Source: Floccularia luteovirens
Taxonomy: Eukaryota > Basidiomycota > Agaricomycetes > Agaricales > Squamanitaceae
Direction of reading: 5' to 3'
Assembly: GCA_009739215.1 (NCBI GenBank)
Contig: VSJF01000001.1
Coordinates: 2,170,001 to 2,234,000, forward strand
DNA: 64,000 nt
In this document: piece after piece, positions 36,246 to 48,083 of the stretch
Layout of the letters: each line of letters starts with the position of its first letter
Position numbering within the stretch: the stretch's first letter is position 1
Notes under the pieces: model-generated
Seen by the model: only the letters and a program-made list of their open reading frames with translations
Database searches by the model: none
What the model was told of the DNA's origin: nothing
Translations under genes and position numbers: made by a program

Positions 36246-36467
36246 TCTGAGAAGCAGTATATAATGAAACACCAAGATGTTTCAAGTTGTAGTATAATGG
36301 GTCAGTCTACTGGTTTTATACACTTCCTGGCCCGTATGAATCGAAATGTATATGATGGGAGTGTAATAGGAGGGTGTGCCAGATAATGATGAAATGTGCA
36401 ATGACAATGATAATCAGACTCAAAGAAAGTTGCTATGGAGAACAATGTACCGAGAATATATGCAAGT

Positions 36468-37310
36468 TCACCGCACCAGTACGTTGTCATACTGTACTCC
36501 TTTAATGTTGCTTCCACGCATAGACATTTTGACGTTACGTAAAAACTGATCTCTGTTTTTACTCATCTCCAAAGCCGCCTCTGAGGCACGGGGTTAAAAG
36601 AAAAGTGGTTTTATGAGAAGTGTACCACATACCCTTGTTCAATGGATCATCTGCATTTGGCTCGAGGAATAGATATTGTAGTCCAACCATTACTGAATTT
36701 AAATTGAGTACTGGTTTCCAGTCCTCTCGCAGAATGTTTAAGCATACGTTGCCTTCTAGGTCAACGTTTGGGTGGTATATCTATCCAAATATAAAATGAG
36801 TTCATAATCTTGGACGGCACTGTCTTTGAATGAAGATACGAACAGTTTGTGTACATTTGACCTTCGGAGGATCGTGGGGGTAATTTGTATTGATTGCGAA
36901 CGAGAACAGAAATGCACCACCCTTGTACATGCCTAATCGAGATTGGCAGGATGTGTATTAGTCAAGTTGAAACCACATGAGATTACCTGCATACCTTCAT
37001 CAGGTTTGATAGTAAGAGAAAAGTTCAAGAGATCGGCGGGATCTGGGAAGTTAGTTTCCATCGTCGAGGGTAGGTCTAGTTCGGTAAGGTCTGTGGATAG
37101 CGAATACGGAAAGTGGTTAGAAAGGACTCTGAAACCTAGAGCCACTTGACACTTGCACACCTTTCTGCACTCGAATCTGAGCGGCACTAGTCTTGGGCTT
37201 CTTCTTTGCCGCAGCGTCCTCGCTCTTCTTCATGCTCCAGATCTGTTACCAGACATTAGATTCCTGTAAGCCTGGCTTGAGCTAGGGTATGGAATAGTTA
37301 CTTTAATCAT
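36468..37310 (-). CDS. UBC12: NEDD8-conjugating enzyme E2 Ubc12
   Basis: Carries activated NEDD8/Rub1 to cullins. The gene starts [18 protein letters not shown]; the first exon has only three codons, and MIK is joined to IWSMKK across an intron. It continues [31 protein letters not shown] and the E2 core with HPNV, followed by [16 protein letters not shown], where the Cys is catalytic. The end is [17 protein letters not shown] before the TGA at 36468-36470. The short basic N-terminal extension is what docks Ubc12 on its E1. Length and domain order match the family. Confidence 0.95.
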
Positions 37311-37558
37311 GGTGTTGGTCGGGGGTAAGTGTATGAGTCAATGTGGTGGTAGTGTGCAAGGTTGTGGGTGGACATCACGAGTTGCGCTTACAATCAATCC
37401 GGAGTGGCTGTGTCAGGGAGTAAATCTTACACCATGCTGGGCACGCTGGATAACGCGGCAAAGGGAAATGTTCCATGTGGACCGGATCCGCCACTGCAGG
37501 ATCCGTATAACATTAAAAAAATCATTCATGTCTCCCGCTGACAATCTCCTTGCTGACT

Positions 37559-38941
37559 ATGTCAACAGCGGACCTATCAAAGGATCTCCCTGTGATTGAC
37601 CTTGACATTTTTCTTTCTGGTTCTCCTGATTCTGAGGCCGTTATCACGGAGTGTAAAAAGGTACGCATAATAATCATCATCCGACTCGTTCTCTGTTCAG
37701 ATCTAGCTCATGTAGGCCGCGGATGCTCTGATCACTTACGGCGCGCTAGTATTACATGACTCTCGTGTCTCCGAGGAGGAAAACTCGGCATTTCTGGATT
37801 TACTCGAGGATTATTTCGACCAACCTGAGGATGATCTGAAGAAGGATGAACGTCCCGAACTTAGCTATCAAGTTGGCGTAACGTTAGAAAATACTGAAAA
37901 GCCAAAATGCGCTGTCCATGAGCCATGTCTCAATATCATCCAGCAATTGGAAGTTTCAGAAAGGCCAATGGATATTTCTGCCCATCAACCTGATCCCAAA
38001 TGCCGCTTTTTTTGGAAAATGAACGAAGTGCCACCATACGAAACTCAGTTTCCTGTTTTAAATGCACCGAATGTAGTGCCCGAAGCAAGTCACCTGGAAA
38101 AATTATGGACACCAACGATGGAAAAATGGGGTCAATTTATGAAGAACTCGTAAGGATCAATATACATGACTTCGCTGTCCCTTCTGATGGCTTGTAATCA
38201 TAGAGTTTCGTCTATGACTGAGATGATCGCTATCGGGCTTGGATTACCTCGGGAAACTTTCAAGGAGGCTGGGAAATATGGGTGCGCGATTATTTTGTTT
38301 TGCGATAGCCCTAGTTCATATAATGCCTCACAAGCCCCCATCTCCTTGCCCCTACGGCATCGGATTTAGTTAAATATGGAAGAGAGAATACCATCCTGGC
38401 CGGATTTCATTCGGATCTCAACTTCTTGACCATTCACGGCCGCTCTCGATACCCAGGTTTACATATATGGGCTCGTAACACTGGTAAACGTATTCCAGTT
38501 AAGATACCCCCAGGAAACAATTTGCTAGTTCAAGCTGGCAAACAACTGGAACATATGACGGGAGGGCTGATTCAAGCAGGATATCATGAAGTTGTTGTTA
38601 CCCAACAAACTCTAGCGGTTAGTCAGTCAAAAAAGTCTGCATCTTTACCAACTCAAAAAAAACCCAAAGATTGTTGAAAAGAGGAAAATCGAGTATCCCA
38701 CTCGACCTCTTATCCGCATTTCTTCTACGTTTTTCTGGCACTTGTCTTCTGACTATACCCTTGCACCCATTCCACCTCTAGTGGCACAAGCTAAAGCATG
38801 GACCAGAGAAACTATAATATCAGACTATGAACCCATGAAAGTTGGTCAACAAGTACAGAAGTATGTCCACAACCAAGATTTTCCCATTGATAGCTAATTA
38901 TGATATACAGCGAGTTGAAGCATATTGCACTTATGGCTTAA
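37559..38941 (+). CDS. 2-oxoglutarate/Fe(II)-dependent oxygenase (isopenicillin N synthase-like fold)
   Basis: Cupin-type oxygenase. The N-terminal part LPVIDLDIFLSG and ALITYGALVLHDSRV matches the DIOX_N region of this superfamily. The metal triad can be seen: His and Asp in GFHSDLNFLTIHG and the distal His in QAGYHEVVV; RISSTFFWH follows. The start at 37559 is the ATG directly before STADLSKDLP. Six exons are needed (37559-37660, 37716-38149, 38204-38281, 38335 onward, and two more), ending ELKHIALMA. The substrate cannot be told from sequence. It converges with the next gene, leaving only 54 bp. Confidence 0.88.
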
Positions 38942-38995
38942 TCTTTTTCCACATGTCATAAATAATTTTGAATATATCAGAAAGATCATGTTGAT

Positions 38996-40015
38996 GGTGT
39001 GGTGCGCAACCGTTCAATTATAAGACTTGACATCACAATGTCATCTAGGAAGTCATGACCTTTTGGTGTTACCTCCAGTCGTGTTACATCTGGTTGGCCA
39101 CCTTGCTTTCGCATACGAGTAGGGGGTATGAACTTCGCCATATGATTCGTTGCAACTTTATCTTTGGAAGAGAAACACTGAAATTGATGAGAATGAGCTG
39201 AAATGACTGGTGAAAATCAATTTAAAATTACCATTAATCCACCTGTGCTATTATTCTCTTCCCAATACAGAACGGATGAGCTGCCATTTTCTGACACTTT
39301 CCATGACCAGGTCTAATAGAATGCGATGCAAATGAGTGTCTTGGGCCATGACAATTACACCAGTAAAAAACTGACATTTCGAAATAGCCGCGTGCTCGAT
39401 TCGAGAACTTCGGTCAGCGGTTGTTCTTTGCCACGTAAAAAGATGGTATTTGGTTTCTTTGATAAACCCATCCTGAATCACAATCAGCTACAGGTCTCGT
39501 GATTTGAACTGGAGATTATTACTCGAAATCTCCCATTGTTTCGCCATCCCATGAACCTCGCCTTACCGTGGTGATAAAAGATGTAGGGGTAAAGCAATTC
39601 ACATTCACGGAAATAAAGTATGATGGCTGCGAAGTGACGTATGCAGGAGGTGCAAGAACCATACTGTTAGACGGTACTGTCTGTGGGAAGAACGTATAAA
39701 CGATTGAAGTAGCTGGCCTGGCGAGTTCTGCATAGCTTTTCAGAGCCAATCTAATAAGACATTGGGATGAAAGCTCATTGTAAGAGAAACATACCCGGGA
39801 GGTGTAGTTGACGCGCTTCTGTATTGTATCGCAGGATGAGCAGGAGGAGGTGACAGTCTCAGAGGCAAACTGGAGTTGGAAACCGTTTGTGAGGAAGTAT
39901 GGGAATTATACTCATCAGCGGAGGTATTGCGTTCGAGTTTTGAAGATTCACTGGCAATGTACAATATTAGATATCCGATTTGGTCAAACATTACACACCT
40001 AGAAAGCACAATCAT
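38996..40015 (-). CDS. Uncharacterised basidiomycete-type protein, possibly DUF6593-like
   Basis: Not a named gene. Exons give a Ser/Pro-rich N-terminal leader (SSLPLRLSPPPAHPAIQYRS). A core follows with NSMVLAPPAYVTSQPSYFIS, NCFTPTSFITTVRRGSWDG, GDFEMGLSKKPNTIFLRG, TWSWKVSENGSSSVLYWEE and MAKFIPPTRMRKQ. The C-terminus reads TRLEVTPKGHDFLDDIVMSS and LIIERLR. The regular W/Y and hydrophobic pattern, and the TPKGHDFLDDIVMSSLIIER ending, resemble the DUF6593 superfamily that is common in mushrooms; that link is from memory and unproven. No signal peptide or membrane span is evident. Several introns, all GT-AG, join in frame. Confidence 0.7.
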
Positions 40016-40324
40016 TGATGCAGGATACAGACGATATCCAATGCTGAAGGTTTGAATATAGGTAATGCTGTGGTTTGTTCTAGCGATTATGCTCGTAGTA
40101 ATGTGACAATGATTTGACTGGGCGCGCGCCCTGCTCGCTGTCTAATTTAAGATGACTTTGTTGGACCGGCGTGATTGGGCGTGAGATAGCCGAACAAGAA
40201 CATCACGAATATGTATCACTCATTAATTTGAGAATAAGTATAGAGTTGAATCTATGTACATTATTGAAGTAATATATATGCTTCCGTTAATTATAAAGTA
40301 GTACCTCAGTGGGACAGAAATAGA
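40016..40324. promoter_or_regulatory. Upstream region of the orphan gene, 3' end of PABA synthase
   Basis: 309 bp; the orphan gene starts at its left edge and PABA synthase ends at its right edge, both on the minus strand. A GGCGCGCGCC palindrome sits near 40120. Otherwise nothing specific is seen. Confidence 0.4.
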
Positions 40325-42700
40325 TCACCCCATGGATGAGATACCCACATCTCCCAATCCAAAGGACCTGAGAACGCTTTGTAACTTGACTAGCATCTCA
40401 TCCCATTCAGCATCAGGATCAGAAAGAGCCGTAATGGCACCTCCTGCGCCGATATACCAGCTTTCCGATTCATTATCCTGCACCACATCGGCTTCGTTTC
40501 CGCAGTCATCATATTTGAAACAACTTCGGATAGTCACAGACCAGTCTCCGCTGCCTCCTACACACCAGTATCCAAAAACCCCTGAGTACACACTTCGTTC
40601 TGTATCTTCGAGTGATTGGAGTATTTCAACACTACGCTTTTTCGGAGCACCAGTCATGCTACCTGTCATGGAAAATTACGTTATATTGGGGGAAAACTTC
40701 AGATTGCTAAGTGAATTACCTGGAGGCAAGCTTCTTCTCAGGACTTCCCATCCTAGTTGTACGTCAGAATTGGAGCCACCCCTCTCTGGAGTCAGTGCTC
40801 CCTCAATAACACTGACAAGTTGCCAGACTGTCTCGTATTCCTCAACAGAGCAGAATTGTTTTACGAAGACGCAATCACCGAGAACACCATGAAGATCGTG
40901 ACGAATCAAATCCACAATCATCAGGTTTTCAGCAACCTCTTTGATACTACCAGCCAAGAGTTTTTCAGCCACCGCTCTGGTAATCTCTGGACTTTTTCGG
41001 ACTGTTCCTTTGATTGGCCGAAGTTGGCAAACAGGTTCTGGTGGCCGAGAATAGGATAGGAAACGTTCTGGTGATGATGACAATAATGTGGTTGGGTGTA
41101 ACCGCAAGTAACCGGAATGAGGAGCAGGGTTGTTTTTGCGCAGTTGTTTATATCGTTCCCATGATGAAGATGTTTTGAATGGAGACTTCGGCAGTGAGAT
41201 ACGGGTTTGATCTGTAAGGCACAGTTCATATGAGTCCCCAGCAAAAAGATGTTCTTTTGCTTGGAGAATGCGTGTAGTGTAACGAGCCTTGTCGGGAATT
41301 GCAATCTCGCATGTCTGTGGATGAGGAATCTCTGGTGCTTTGACCGCGAGTTCTTTGCAGTTTGAGATATTTGTAATACGGGAGCGAGTCTCTGCTATCC
41401 ATTCTGAGTCACAGGGAATTAGTGACTGAACGTAGACTTGTCCTGTAAGTGTATCAACAACGATGCTTCGCTCGACAAACATAAGATTGACATCAGGATG
41501 GCGCCCAGTGTTGTTCGTTAGATCTCGTGGCAGAGGTATGTTGAGGGATTTCACACCAAGTTCGTATGTTAGAATTCCCACCAAACCTCCCCAAAATGGT
41601 GATTCGTTTCGTCCTCCTTGGGCCTTCTTTCCTCGCATGAAGCTTGCAAGCCAGCACCAAATATTCTCTGGTCCTAACTCTTCATATGTCGTTTTTCCAT
41701 CTGTTGTGAGACGGACATAAGGATCATTAACAAAGTGGGTGATTTGTAAGGATGTCGATAACAAGCATGCAATGATGGAAAATCGTCCAGGCTTTGCAGC
41801 AGAATCAAGTAATATGAATTGAGATTTATCCTTTGAGGCACCGAAGAGTTCACAAATGTCAACGACAGATATTCCAGGTATATCAACGACAGACGTGACT
41901 ACAGATAATTCCATTTTCGTTTCAGGTATATGCGAAGGAAGATGGTAGACATGGGGCCATAGGTCTCCAGCAATCTGCAGGTCAGCATTCCATGGAAGTG
42001 TTCGCCTGCCTGTCTTTTTTGTCCAATTTTGTGCAAGCCGCCAAAAATTGACGAGTACCTCAGCACCACCTTCATTCGTACAGACCGACTCTGGATGATA
42101 TTGGACCGCCCAAAAAGGCCTTTTTCTATGCCGTATAGCCATAACAACGTGTCCATTTTCGTCGTTAGTCCACCCCAACTCCTCGATTTCCTGATCTTCG
42201 GCAAGCTCTATATGGAGAGAATGATAGCGCACTGCTCTTACTGCCCCAGCCCCTTCAAACAAATCGACACCCTGATGCTTTATGTCGGAAACCTGGCCAT
42301 GCTTCACAACTTCTAGTCGCCGTAAAGATGCTCCGAACTCCAAGCCCAAACTTTGTAATCCGAGACAAACACCGAAAATAGGGAGAAGAAACTCCTCGCT
42401 GATCTTCCAGATGTCTTTCACAACTCCAATGTCTGCATCATTACTGGGGGAACCAGGACCCGGTCCAACTATTATAGCAGAATAGTAGGCAAGATAGGGA
42501 ATAAGTTCATCTATAGTCAGAGCATCACTGTTTAGTATGTGTATTGAACAGCCAGGAATAGATCGTCGACATAGGGCTGCGAGACTTTGCTCAAAACGAG
42601 GTGAATGACACGTGAAAACAAAAGAAGCAAACTTGACGCACTTGTATGTGAAAGAGTCATAGGAGTCTATGAGTAAAATTCTTGTTGTCTCAAAAGTCAT
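40325..42700 (-). CDS. PAB1: Para-aminobenzoate synthase (fused glutamine amidotransferase and chorismate-binding domains)
   Basis: Makes aminodeoxychorismate from chorismate and glutamine, the first folate-branch step. The N-terminal half is a class I glutamine amidotransferase: ILLIDSYDSFTYN, GPGPGSPSND, the Cys nucleophile in FGVCLGLQSLG, and the His in VQYHPESVCTNEGG. The C-terminal half binds chorismate: LRPIKGTVRKS, IVDLIRHDL and, after a short intron, SMTGAPKKRSVEILQSLE. An intron near the start joins SFTYN to LAALCRR. Length is about 750 residues, normal for the fused fungal enzyme. In Coprinopsis the pab1 gene is tightly linked to the A mating-type locus, which fits its place here. 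It is divergent from TTI1. Confidence 0.95.
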
Positions 42701-43017
42701 TCTGGACCTCGGAGGAAGGAGAGGACTGGAAAGAATTACTTTGTTTGTGGGTCCTGATTAAGTTACATAAACCATTGGGAGAACCTGAGGCCCCTGGTTG
42801 ATTGAATTGGTTAGAAGGGTAATCGATGGACTGGGTAACAAAACTCTTACTATCGGCTAATAGTCAGGAGATATGTATAAAGGATCCGTCCGATTGCACA
42901 ACACACTTCTGGAAAAAAAATAATGAATGGAAATACACGTGATCTGTCATAGTACCCAGGTACCACCAATCCATCGCAGGACATAACTTCAAGTATTCGT
43001 ACCTTGACTACTATAGT
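42701..43017. promoter_or_regulatory. Divergent promoter (PAB1 / TTI1)
   Basis: 317 bp between two divergent starts. A GGTACC word in TACCCAGGTACCACC near 42960 is the only short symmetric site noticed; no factor can be assigned. Confidence 0.45.
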
Positions 43018-46000
43018 ATGAATGCAGAGGGTTCTTCACAAGAAAAATTTCAAAGAGTATGTTCTGTAGCTTTATATCACTAGTCTTGTACTCATTACTT
43101 GTAGCTAAAAGCACTCTGTGTTCCACTTTTAGGATCCTCACGCCTTACACCTGGTCCCTCTTTAGCCACAGTTTCAAGGCTCCTGACTGACCTTCATCAT
43201 GTCCTACAAGATCTGGATTCGAAAGATCTCACAGTATCTTTGATATCCTACGTGTTCTACCCCATTTCGACTATCCTACAGCGAAATCCTCCTGGTGAAA
43301 TACCGGATCAAATCTTAGAGAAACTTCTTGTCGTTCTCGGTATCCTTTGCGAAAGCTGGTGGTGGGACTTTGATCTTAAAATATGGGAGCAGGTTTTTAT
43401 GCTCTGTGGAGCTATTATTGGGGGAATCGAAGGTAAAGGTAAAGAGAGGGGTCGCGACGACGAAACGAAGCAAGCAGCCGCCCTTTGCCTTTTGACAATC
43501 TTGCGTCCAAGAAGTGCGACGGAATCATCTTCTCGTCTGCTACCCCTGAATCATGAGCAATTGCGTTTGAACGAGATACTAGAACATGCTAGGTCATCTA
43601 CTTTTGTTCCTATCATTGGTAAAACCTTGGATTCCTTGTTAGGAACCGTGGCATCCCCAAACCTGGCACTCCAGAAGATCTCTTTAGAGCTTTTGTATCT
43701 CATTATCCAGGTCTATTCTCCCGAATATCTAATACCGTCAATTCTGCCTGGTGTTATGAGCGTTTTGACTAATGTATGCCTTGGACTATCTGGAGCGAAA
43801 ACTTGGGTCAATGGTGATATCGTAGCTGGTTCTCTCAAAGTAATGGGTGCTGGAGTAGTAATCGCCATAGGAGATGATGTGTGTATTAGAGAAGGTGCAA
43901 TACGCAACATCGAAGATCTAGAAGGGTTCACGGTCGCCCTCGATGATCAAAGAGTTAATTCCCCTCACCAGAAACCCTTTGCCACTTTACGAACACCGTC
44001 TTGGCTTCGCGCAACTGCATCACAATTACACATTGCTATCAATGCTCTTGGCCCTTTAGTCCTTCATCCAACACCCTCCGCTCTCCATTCATTATCCCAG
44101 TTCTCTTATAAAGTTCTTGGTGACACTTCACTCACATTACCTCAGAGTCGGGCTCTACTCTTATCTTTCTTACTTTCACTTTCTAATTCTCCTTTCGCTT
44201 CTGTGTCCTCTCAGAGTACCCAAGCCCTGCTGAAACTTCTTGCAAAAGATTCGAGGGCTCAGAACTCTTTGTTGCAAACTCTGATGCAATCTACCGGAGA
44301 GACTCTTTCTTCCTTACCTCGCTTGTTATCGGCACGGGCAGACTCGAAGGTGGAACATGCTGCTGGACTGATAGAAGCCGTTTGTCGTCTTGCATCTTCG
44401 GAAAAATCTGCACCAGGACTCTCAACGATATCAAAAGGTATCGCAAGGCTCCTTGGTCCGTCCGGGACAATTGAAAAATGGGGTTGGAACCTACTATACG
44501 TTCTCGAATTCGTCAAGCCCGCTGTCACATTAACCACGACTTCTGCAGCCCAGCTGACGTTTGAGAGCGATTCTGATTCATCTGAATGGGTCCATTTTCC
44601 TGAATTTATCCTCAAGAACGTAAATTCTCACGAAACCCGCCATTCCTTGGAGAGAATGTTTCGTTCCCTTGGTTACGCAGCTGGAGACAGCTGCCTTTTC
44701 TCTGTTGAATGGTTCATCAGCGTTGGTCGAGCCAATAACAGTAGCAGCTCTGTCGCAGCCATGTGGTGTGCATGTAGACTCTTAGAAGGGGTTTCCGGTG
44801 TCGCGTTATCCGCGGGGATTACTGGGCCACCGGTTCGAGTATCCAAACGAACGGAAAAATTATCGCGCTCGGTGGTTAAGGCAGTTTTTGAGATCTGGGA
44901 TAGAACAGGTAATCAAAACAACGAGGAGAAAGAGAGAAAACAGTGAGGACGAAAACACACTCGCAGATATCCAACACCTCCGAGGTATTGAACCTTTACA
45001 CGAAACACTCAGGATAGCTCAGCCATCTCCTGCAAAACTGAAGAGTACCCAATTGCAACCGATACTTCACAGAGCCATTTCACTTCAACTTATTGCAATA
45101 ACATCAGGAATAACTCAAGCTCGATTTACTTCCTCACTCCTGTATTCCTTGTATCCCGTTCTGCATTCACTGGTCTCTCCTGTTTCCTTCCTGTCTTCCA
45201 CTGCACTCGCTACGTTACACTTCATATCTGTTGCAACTTCTTATGCATCCCCAGCAAATCTTCTATTATCAAATTTTGACTATGCTCTCGACACTATATC
45301 GCGTCGCCTCACCCGGCAATGGTTGGACGTTGATGCCACAAAGGTTCTCACTGTTATGATCCGCCTTGTTGGTAGTGATATCGTTGATAGGGCAGGCGAT
45401 GTGGTGGAGGAATGTTTTGACCGTCTGGACGAATTTCATGGTTATGAAGTAATCGTGGAGGGTCTTGTTGAGGTACTCAATGAGGTTATCAAAGTGGTCG
45501 AAATGGATCACTCCACTCCTGAAGCAGAACCGAACAAAAGTACCCCTGGACCTACAGAGACCAGACCAACTATTGCCGAATTCGTTAATTGGTTTCAAGC
45601 TTCGGCATAATCAAAAAACCACTGTCGACGAAACGGATTACGGGCCCGCTCCTCAAAAGGCATGGGGAGAAGAGACGGCAAACAACGGAGAACAATAACA
45701 ACAATCAACAATATACCGCGCCCGATGTTGACCCTCCACCAACCCCGATCCAGGCTCTGACGGGAAAAATAATCAATCGATCTATGTATTTCTTAACCCA
45801 CAGGTTCTCCTATCATTAGAGCTCGAATCTTGAGTTTGATAAGCATGTCGGTCTCTGTACTTCCAGAATCAGCCTTGCTTCCATCGGTTCATTTGGTATG
45901 GCCATTCGTCTTAAGTCGCCTTGGCGATACGGAAACATTTGTTGTAAGTGCCGCTGCCTTCCTAGTGGAGTCCTTATCAAGGCATGTCGGAAGCTTCATG

Positions 46001-46446
46001 TTTCGCAAGATTTGGGATGACGTGTGGCCCCGATTTCAAGTCACATTAGGAAAGCTTGAAAATGCAGATGCTCCAAATGCACTGGCAAGACGTACTCATG
46101 GTTCGGTTGGCACTGAATCTGCATACACGCACTCCCACCGACTTTTATCGTTCAATTATCAGAACGATGACAACGGCTCTTATAGGGGTACATCCTCATG
46201 AAAGCGTCTGCATGGCAAGTGCTCGTTGCCTTTCGTCGTTTCCTTTCCAGTCAGGTTCACATCGAGTTGCAAGAGTGTGCTAGGGAGCTGTATGTTGCAG
46301 CGGGAAAATCGAATGCAGATGGAGTGTGGTTGGTCTTAACCACGACTTCCGAAAAGGCCTTTACAGTTATGAATTTCATGCACGAAAGCAGGTGGGACAT
46401 TAATAAGAATAAAGAGTTAATTTTGAGAGCCTTAGCTAGCAGATAG
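43018..46446 (+). CDS. TTI1: TELO2-interacting protein 1 (TTI1), with apparent frameshifts near the 3' end
   Basis: HEAT-repeat protein of the TTT complex (Tel2-Tti1-Tti2), which folds PI3K-like kinases such as TOR. The first exon MNAEGSSQEKFQR joins over an intron to LKALCVPLLGSSRLTPGPSL. The long second exon reads cleanly to 44908 and matches the family (SLISYVFYPISTILQ, WDFDLKIWEQVF). A 58-nt intron (44909-44966) then gives DIQHLRGIEPLHE. Downstream the expected family sequence is present (PIQALTGKIINRSMYFLTH; SPIIRARILSLISMSVSVLP; WDDVWPRFQVTLGKL; AWQVLVAFRRFLSS). It is spread over all three frames, needing about five +1 steps between 45590 and 46215 with no splice signals. Either the assembly has inserted bases here or this allele is broken. 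It converges on DCD1 with a 38-bp gap. Confidence 0.8.
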
Positions 46447-46484
46447 CTTTATTGTGTCACTTATCTATCAATGCTACCTTTTTT

Positions 46485-47914
46485 CTAGGGTGTAACAGCC
46501 TCAACATCATCTTCTGTTAGACGAATCTTTTTGCCTGGGTCGAACTTCCGCACACAAACATTGGCTTGTTTGAAAAGGGACGCTGAAGCGTCATCACTAC
46601 TATTGCACTCAGAATGATCCATCAAATCATGTTAATTATACTCACACTTTATACGTCAGATTATATACTACAGTCTTTATTCCGGATTGAATTATTTTGA
46701 CGGTACACCGCAAACAGGGGCATCTGAAAGAAAATGTCACAGACATCTTTTTACTACTGATAACCACACACGTATTGCAGTAAAGCACAGCATTTTCTCC
46801 TACTCTTTCGCGACCCGCCTCAAGCAGGGCATTTTCTTCAGCATGCAGACAGACACATTCATATGGTATTTTAGAAGGGGTTTCATTGCATTGAGGACAT
46901 CCCCCTTCGTTACAGTTTTTCAAACCACGAGGAGTACCGTTGTAGCTATCATCAAGGGAATCAGCAGCGATAGCTGTATTGTTGTGTTCTTATCTGCCTA
47001 CCCAGTTGCAAGAACCCGATTCTCCCTGACTACGATGGCGCCAACGCGGCGTTTCATGCAATTGGAGCGATGGGATGCCAAAGAAGCAAGTGTCTGAAAG
47101 GACTTAAAAAACCTAAGAGGAAAGCTATCCTAGAATTTACTAACCATGAAATACGCATCCCATCCAGGTCTTAGATGTTCTGGATCCAGAATGTCCAAGT
47201 TCTCCAGGTTTGTGTGAAGATCTAAAATATTGTCATACGAGTTCGTCACGTTGATATTCACCAGGTCGTTCATCTCAACTAGGGAATTTCTTTGTAGAGC
47301 AGAATTGGCGCCAAAAACAACAAGGTCATCTTCCTGAACAAATTCTTCAAGGGACGCTGGGTGAGAACTGTAGCATGTCGCATCACCTGGTTTGTTTAAT
47401 TTCACAACTACAGCAAGAAATCTTACGATATTGCAGTAAAGTCGTCGAAAACGCGTCAATAAAGGTGCGTCAACCTTCACTAGTAAAAAGAAAGGTCTCC
47501 TGATAAAAGGTTCTATTAGGGCCCTTGTCGTTAGATCGACCGTTACAAAGTTAGTTCGCCAATTCCGCGTCACGTATTTGAGCAGGGCAGCAGATGATGA
47601 GAAATGTAAAATATCTTTCGATTTAAACAATGTAGGAGGGGGTGATTCCAAAGGACTCATAGATAGAAACGAGAGGTGTTTTTTCGACGAGTAAGGTCCC
47701 GAATATACGGGCTACACTATCTCAGGTAAGATAAGATATCAAAATCAAGATTCGAAAGCTTGTTATCACCTCGAATTCCGAATTCACTTGTGGTGATAGA
47801 CTCTGGGTTCACGATTCGCACAACCGTAAAGCTTTGGTAGGCTACAAGGTAACTTTCTATGCTCGTCTTCCCGGAATACCGGGTCCCTACAATGGCAATG
47901 AACATGGTTGCCAC
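46485..47914 (-). CDS. DCD1: Deoxycytidylate (dCMP) deaminase
   Basis: Turns dCMP into dUMP for dTMP synthesis. The N-terminus is a nucleotide-kinase-like extension (MFIAIVGTRYSGKTSIESYL, with a P-loop) that fungal enzymes share. Next come SAALLKYVTRNWRTNFVTVD and RRPFFLLVKVDAPL, then the deaminase core RRVGAIVVRENRVLATGYNG and NEGGCPQCNE. The zinc site is CLHAEENALLEAGRER, then NTCPCLRCTVKI. The tail is VRKFDPGKKIRLTEDD. Near 47679-47684 a T6 run (A6 in the message) must lose one base for ARIFGTLLVEK to read on into HLSFLSMSPL, again a +1 problem. The start is at 47914 (MATMF) or three codons later. Confidence 0.88.
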
Positions 47915-48083
47915 GCTGCAGTGACTCTGGGTACTTTGCGGAGCAGTGAGTATAGTAGTGTAGTAGTTAAGAGGCTTCGTATCAAATCCACTCTGTTACT
48001 GTGTGACATGATAAACAACTGATTAATTATATAGACTTCAATTTTCAAGGCTCTACATGGCTTCAAGACTCAAACATTGAATA

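Noticed and set aside
45584..45690. 107-nt intron in TTI1 to repair the first frame steps
   Set aside because: It would need a weak GTTAAT donor, removes the conserved-looking DETDYGPAPQKAWG and does not repair the later steps.
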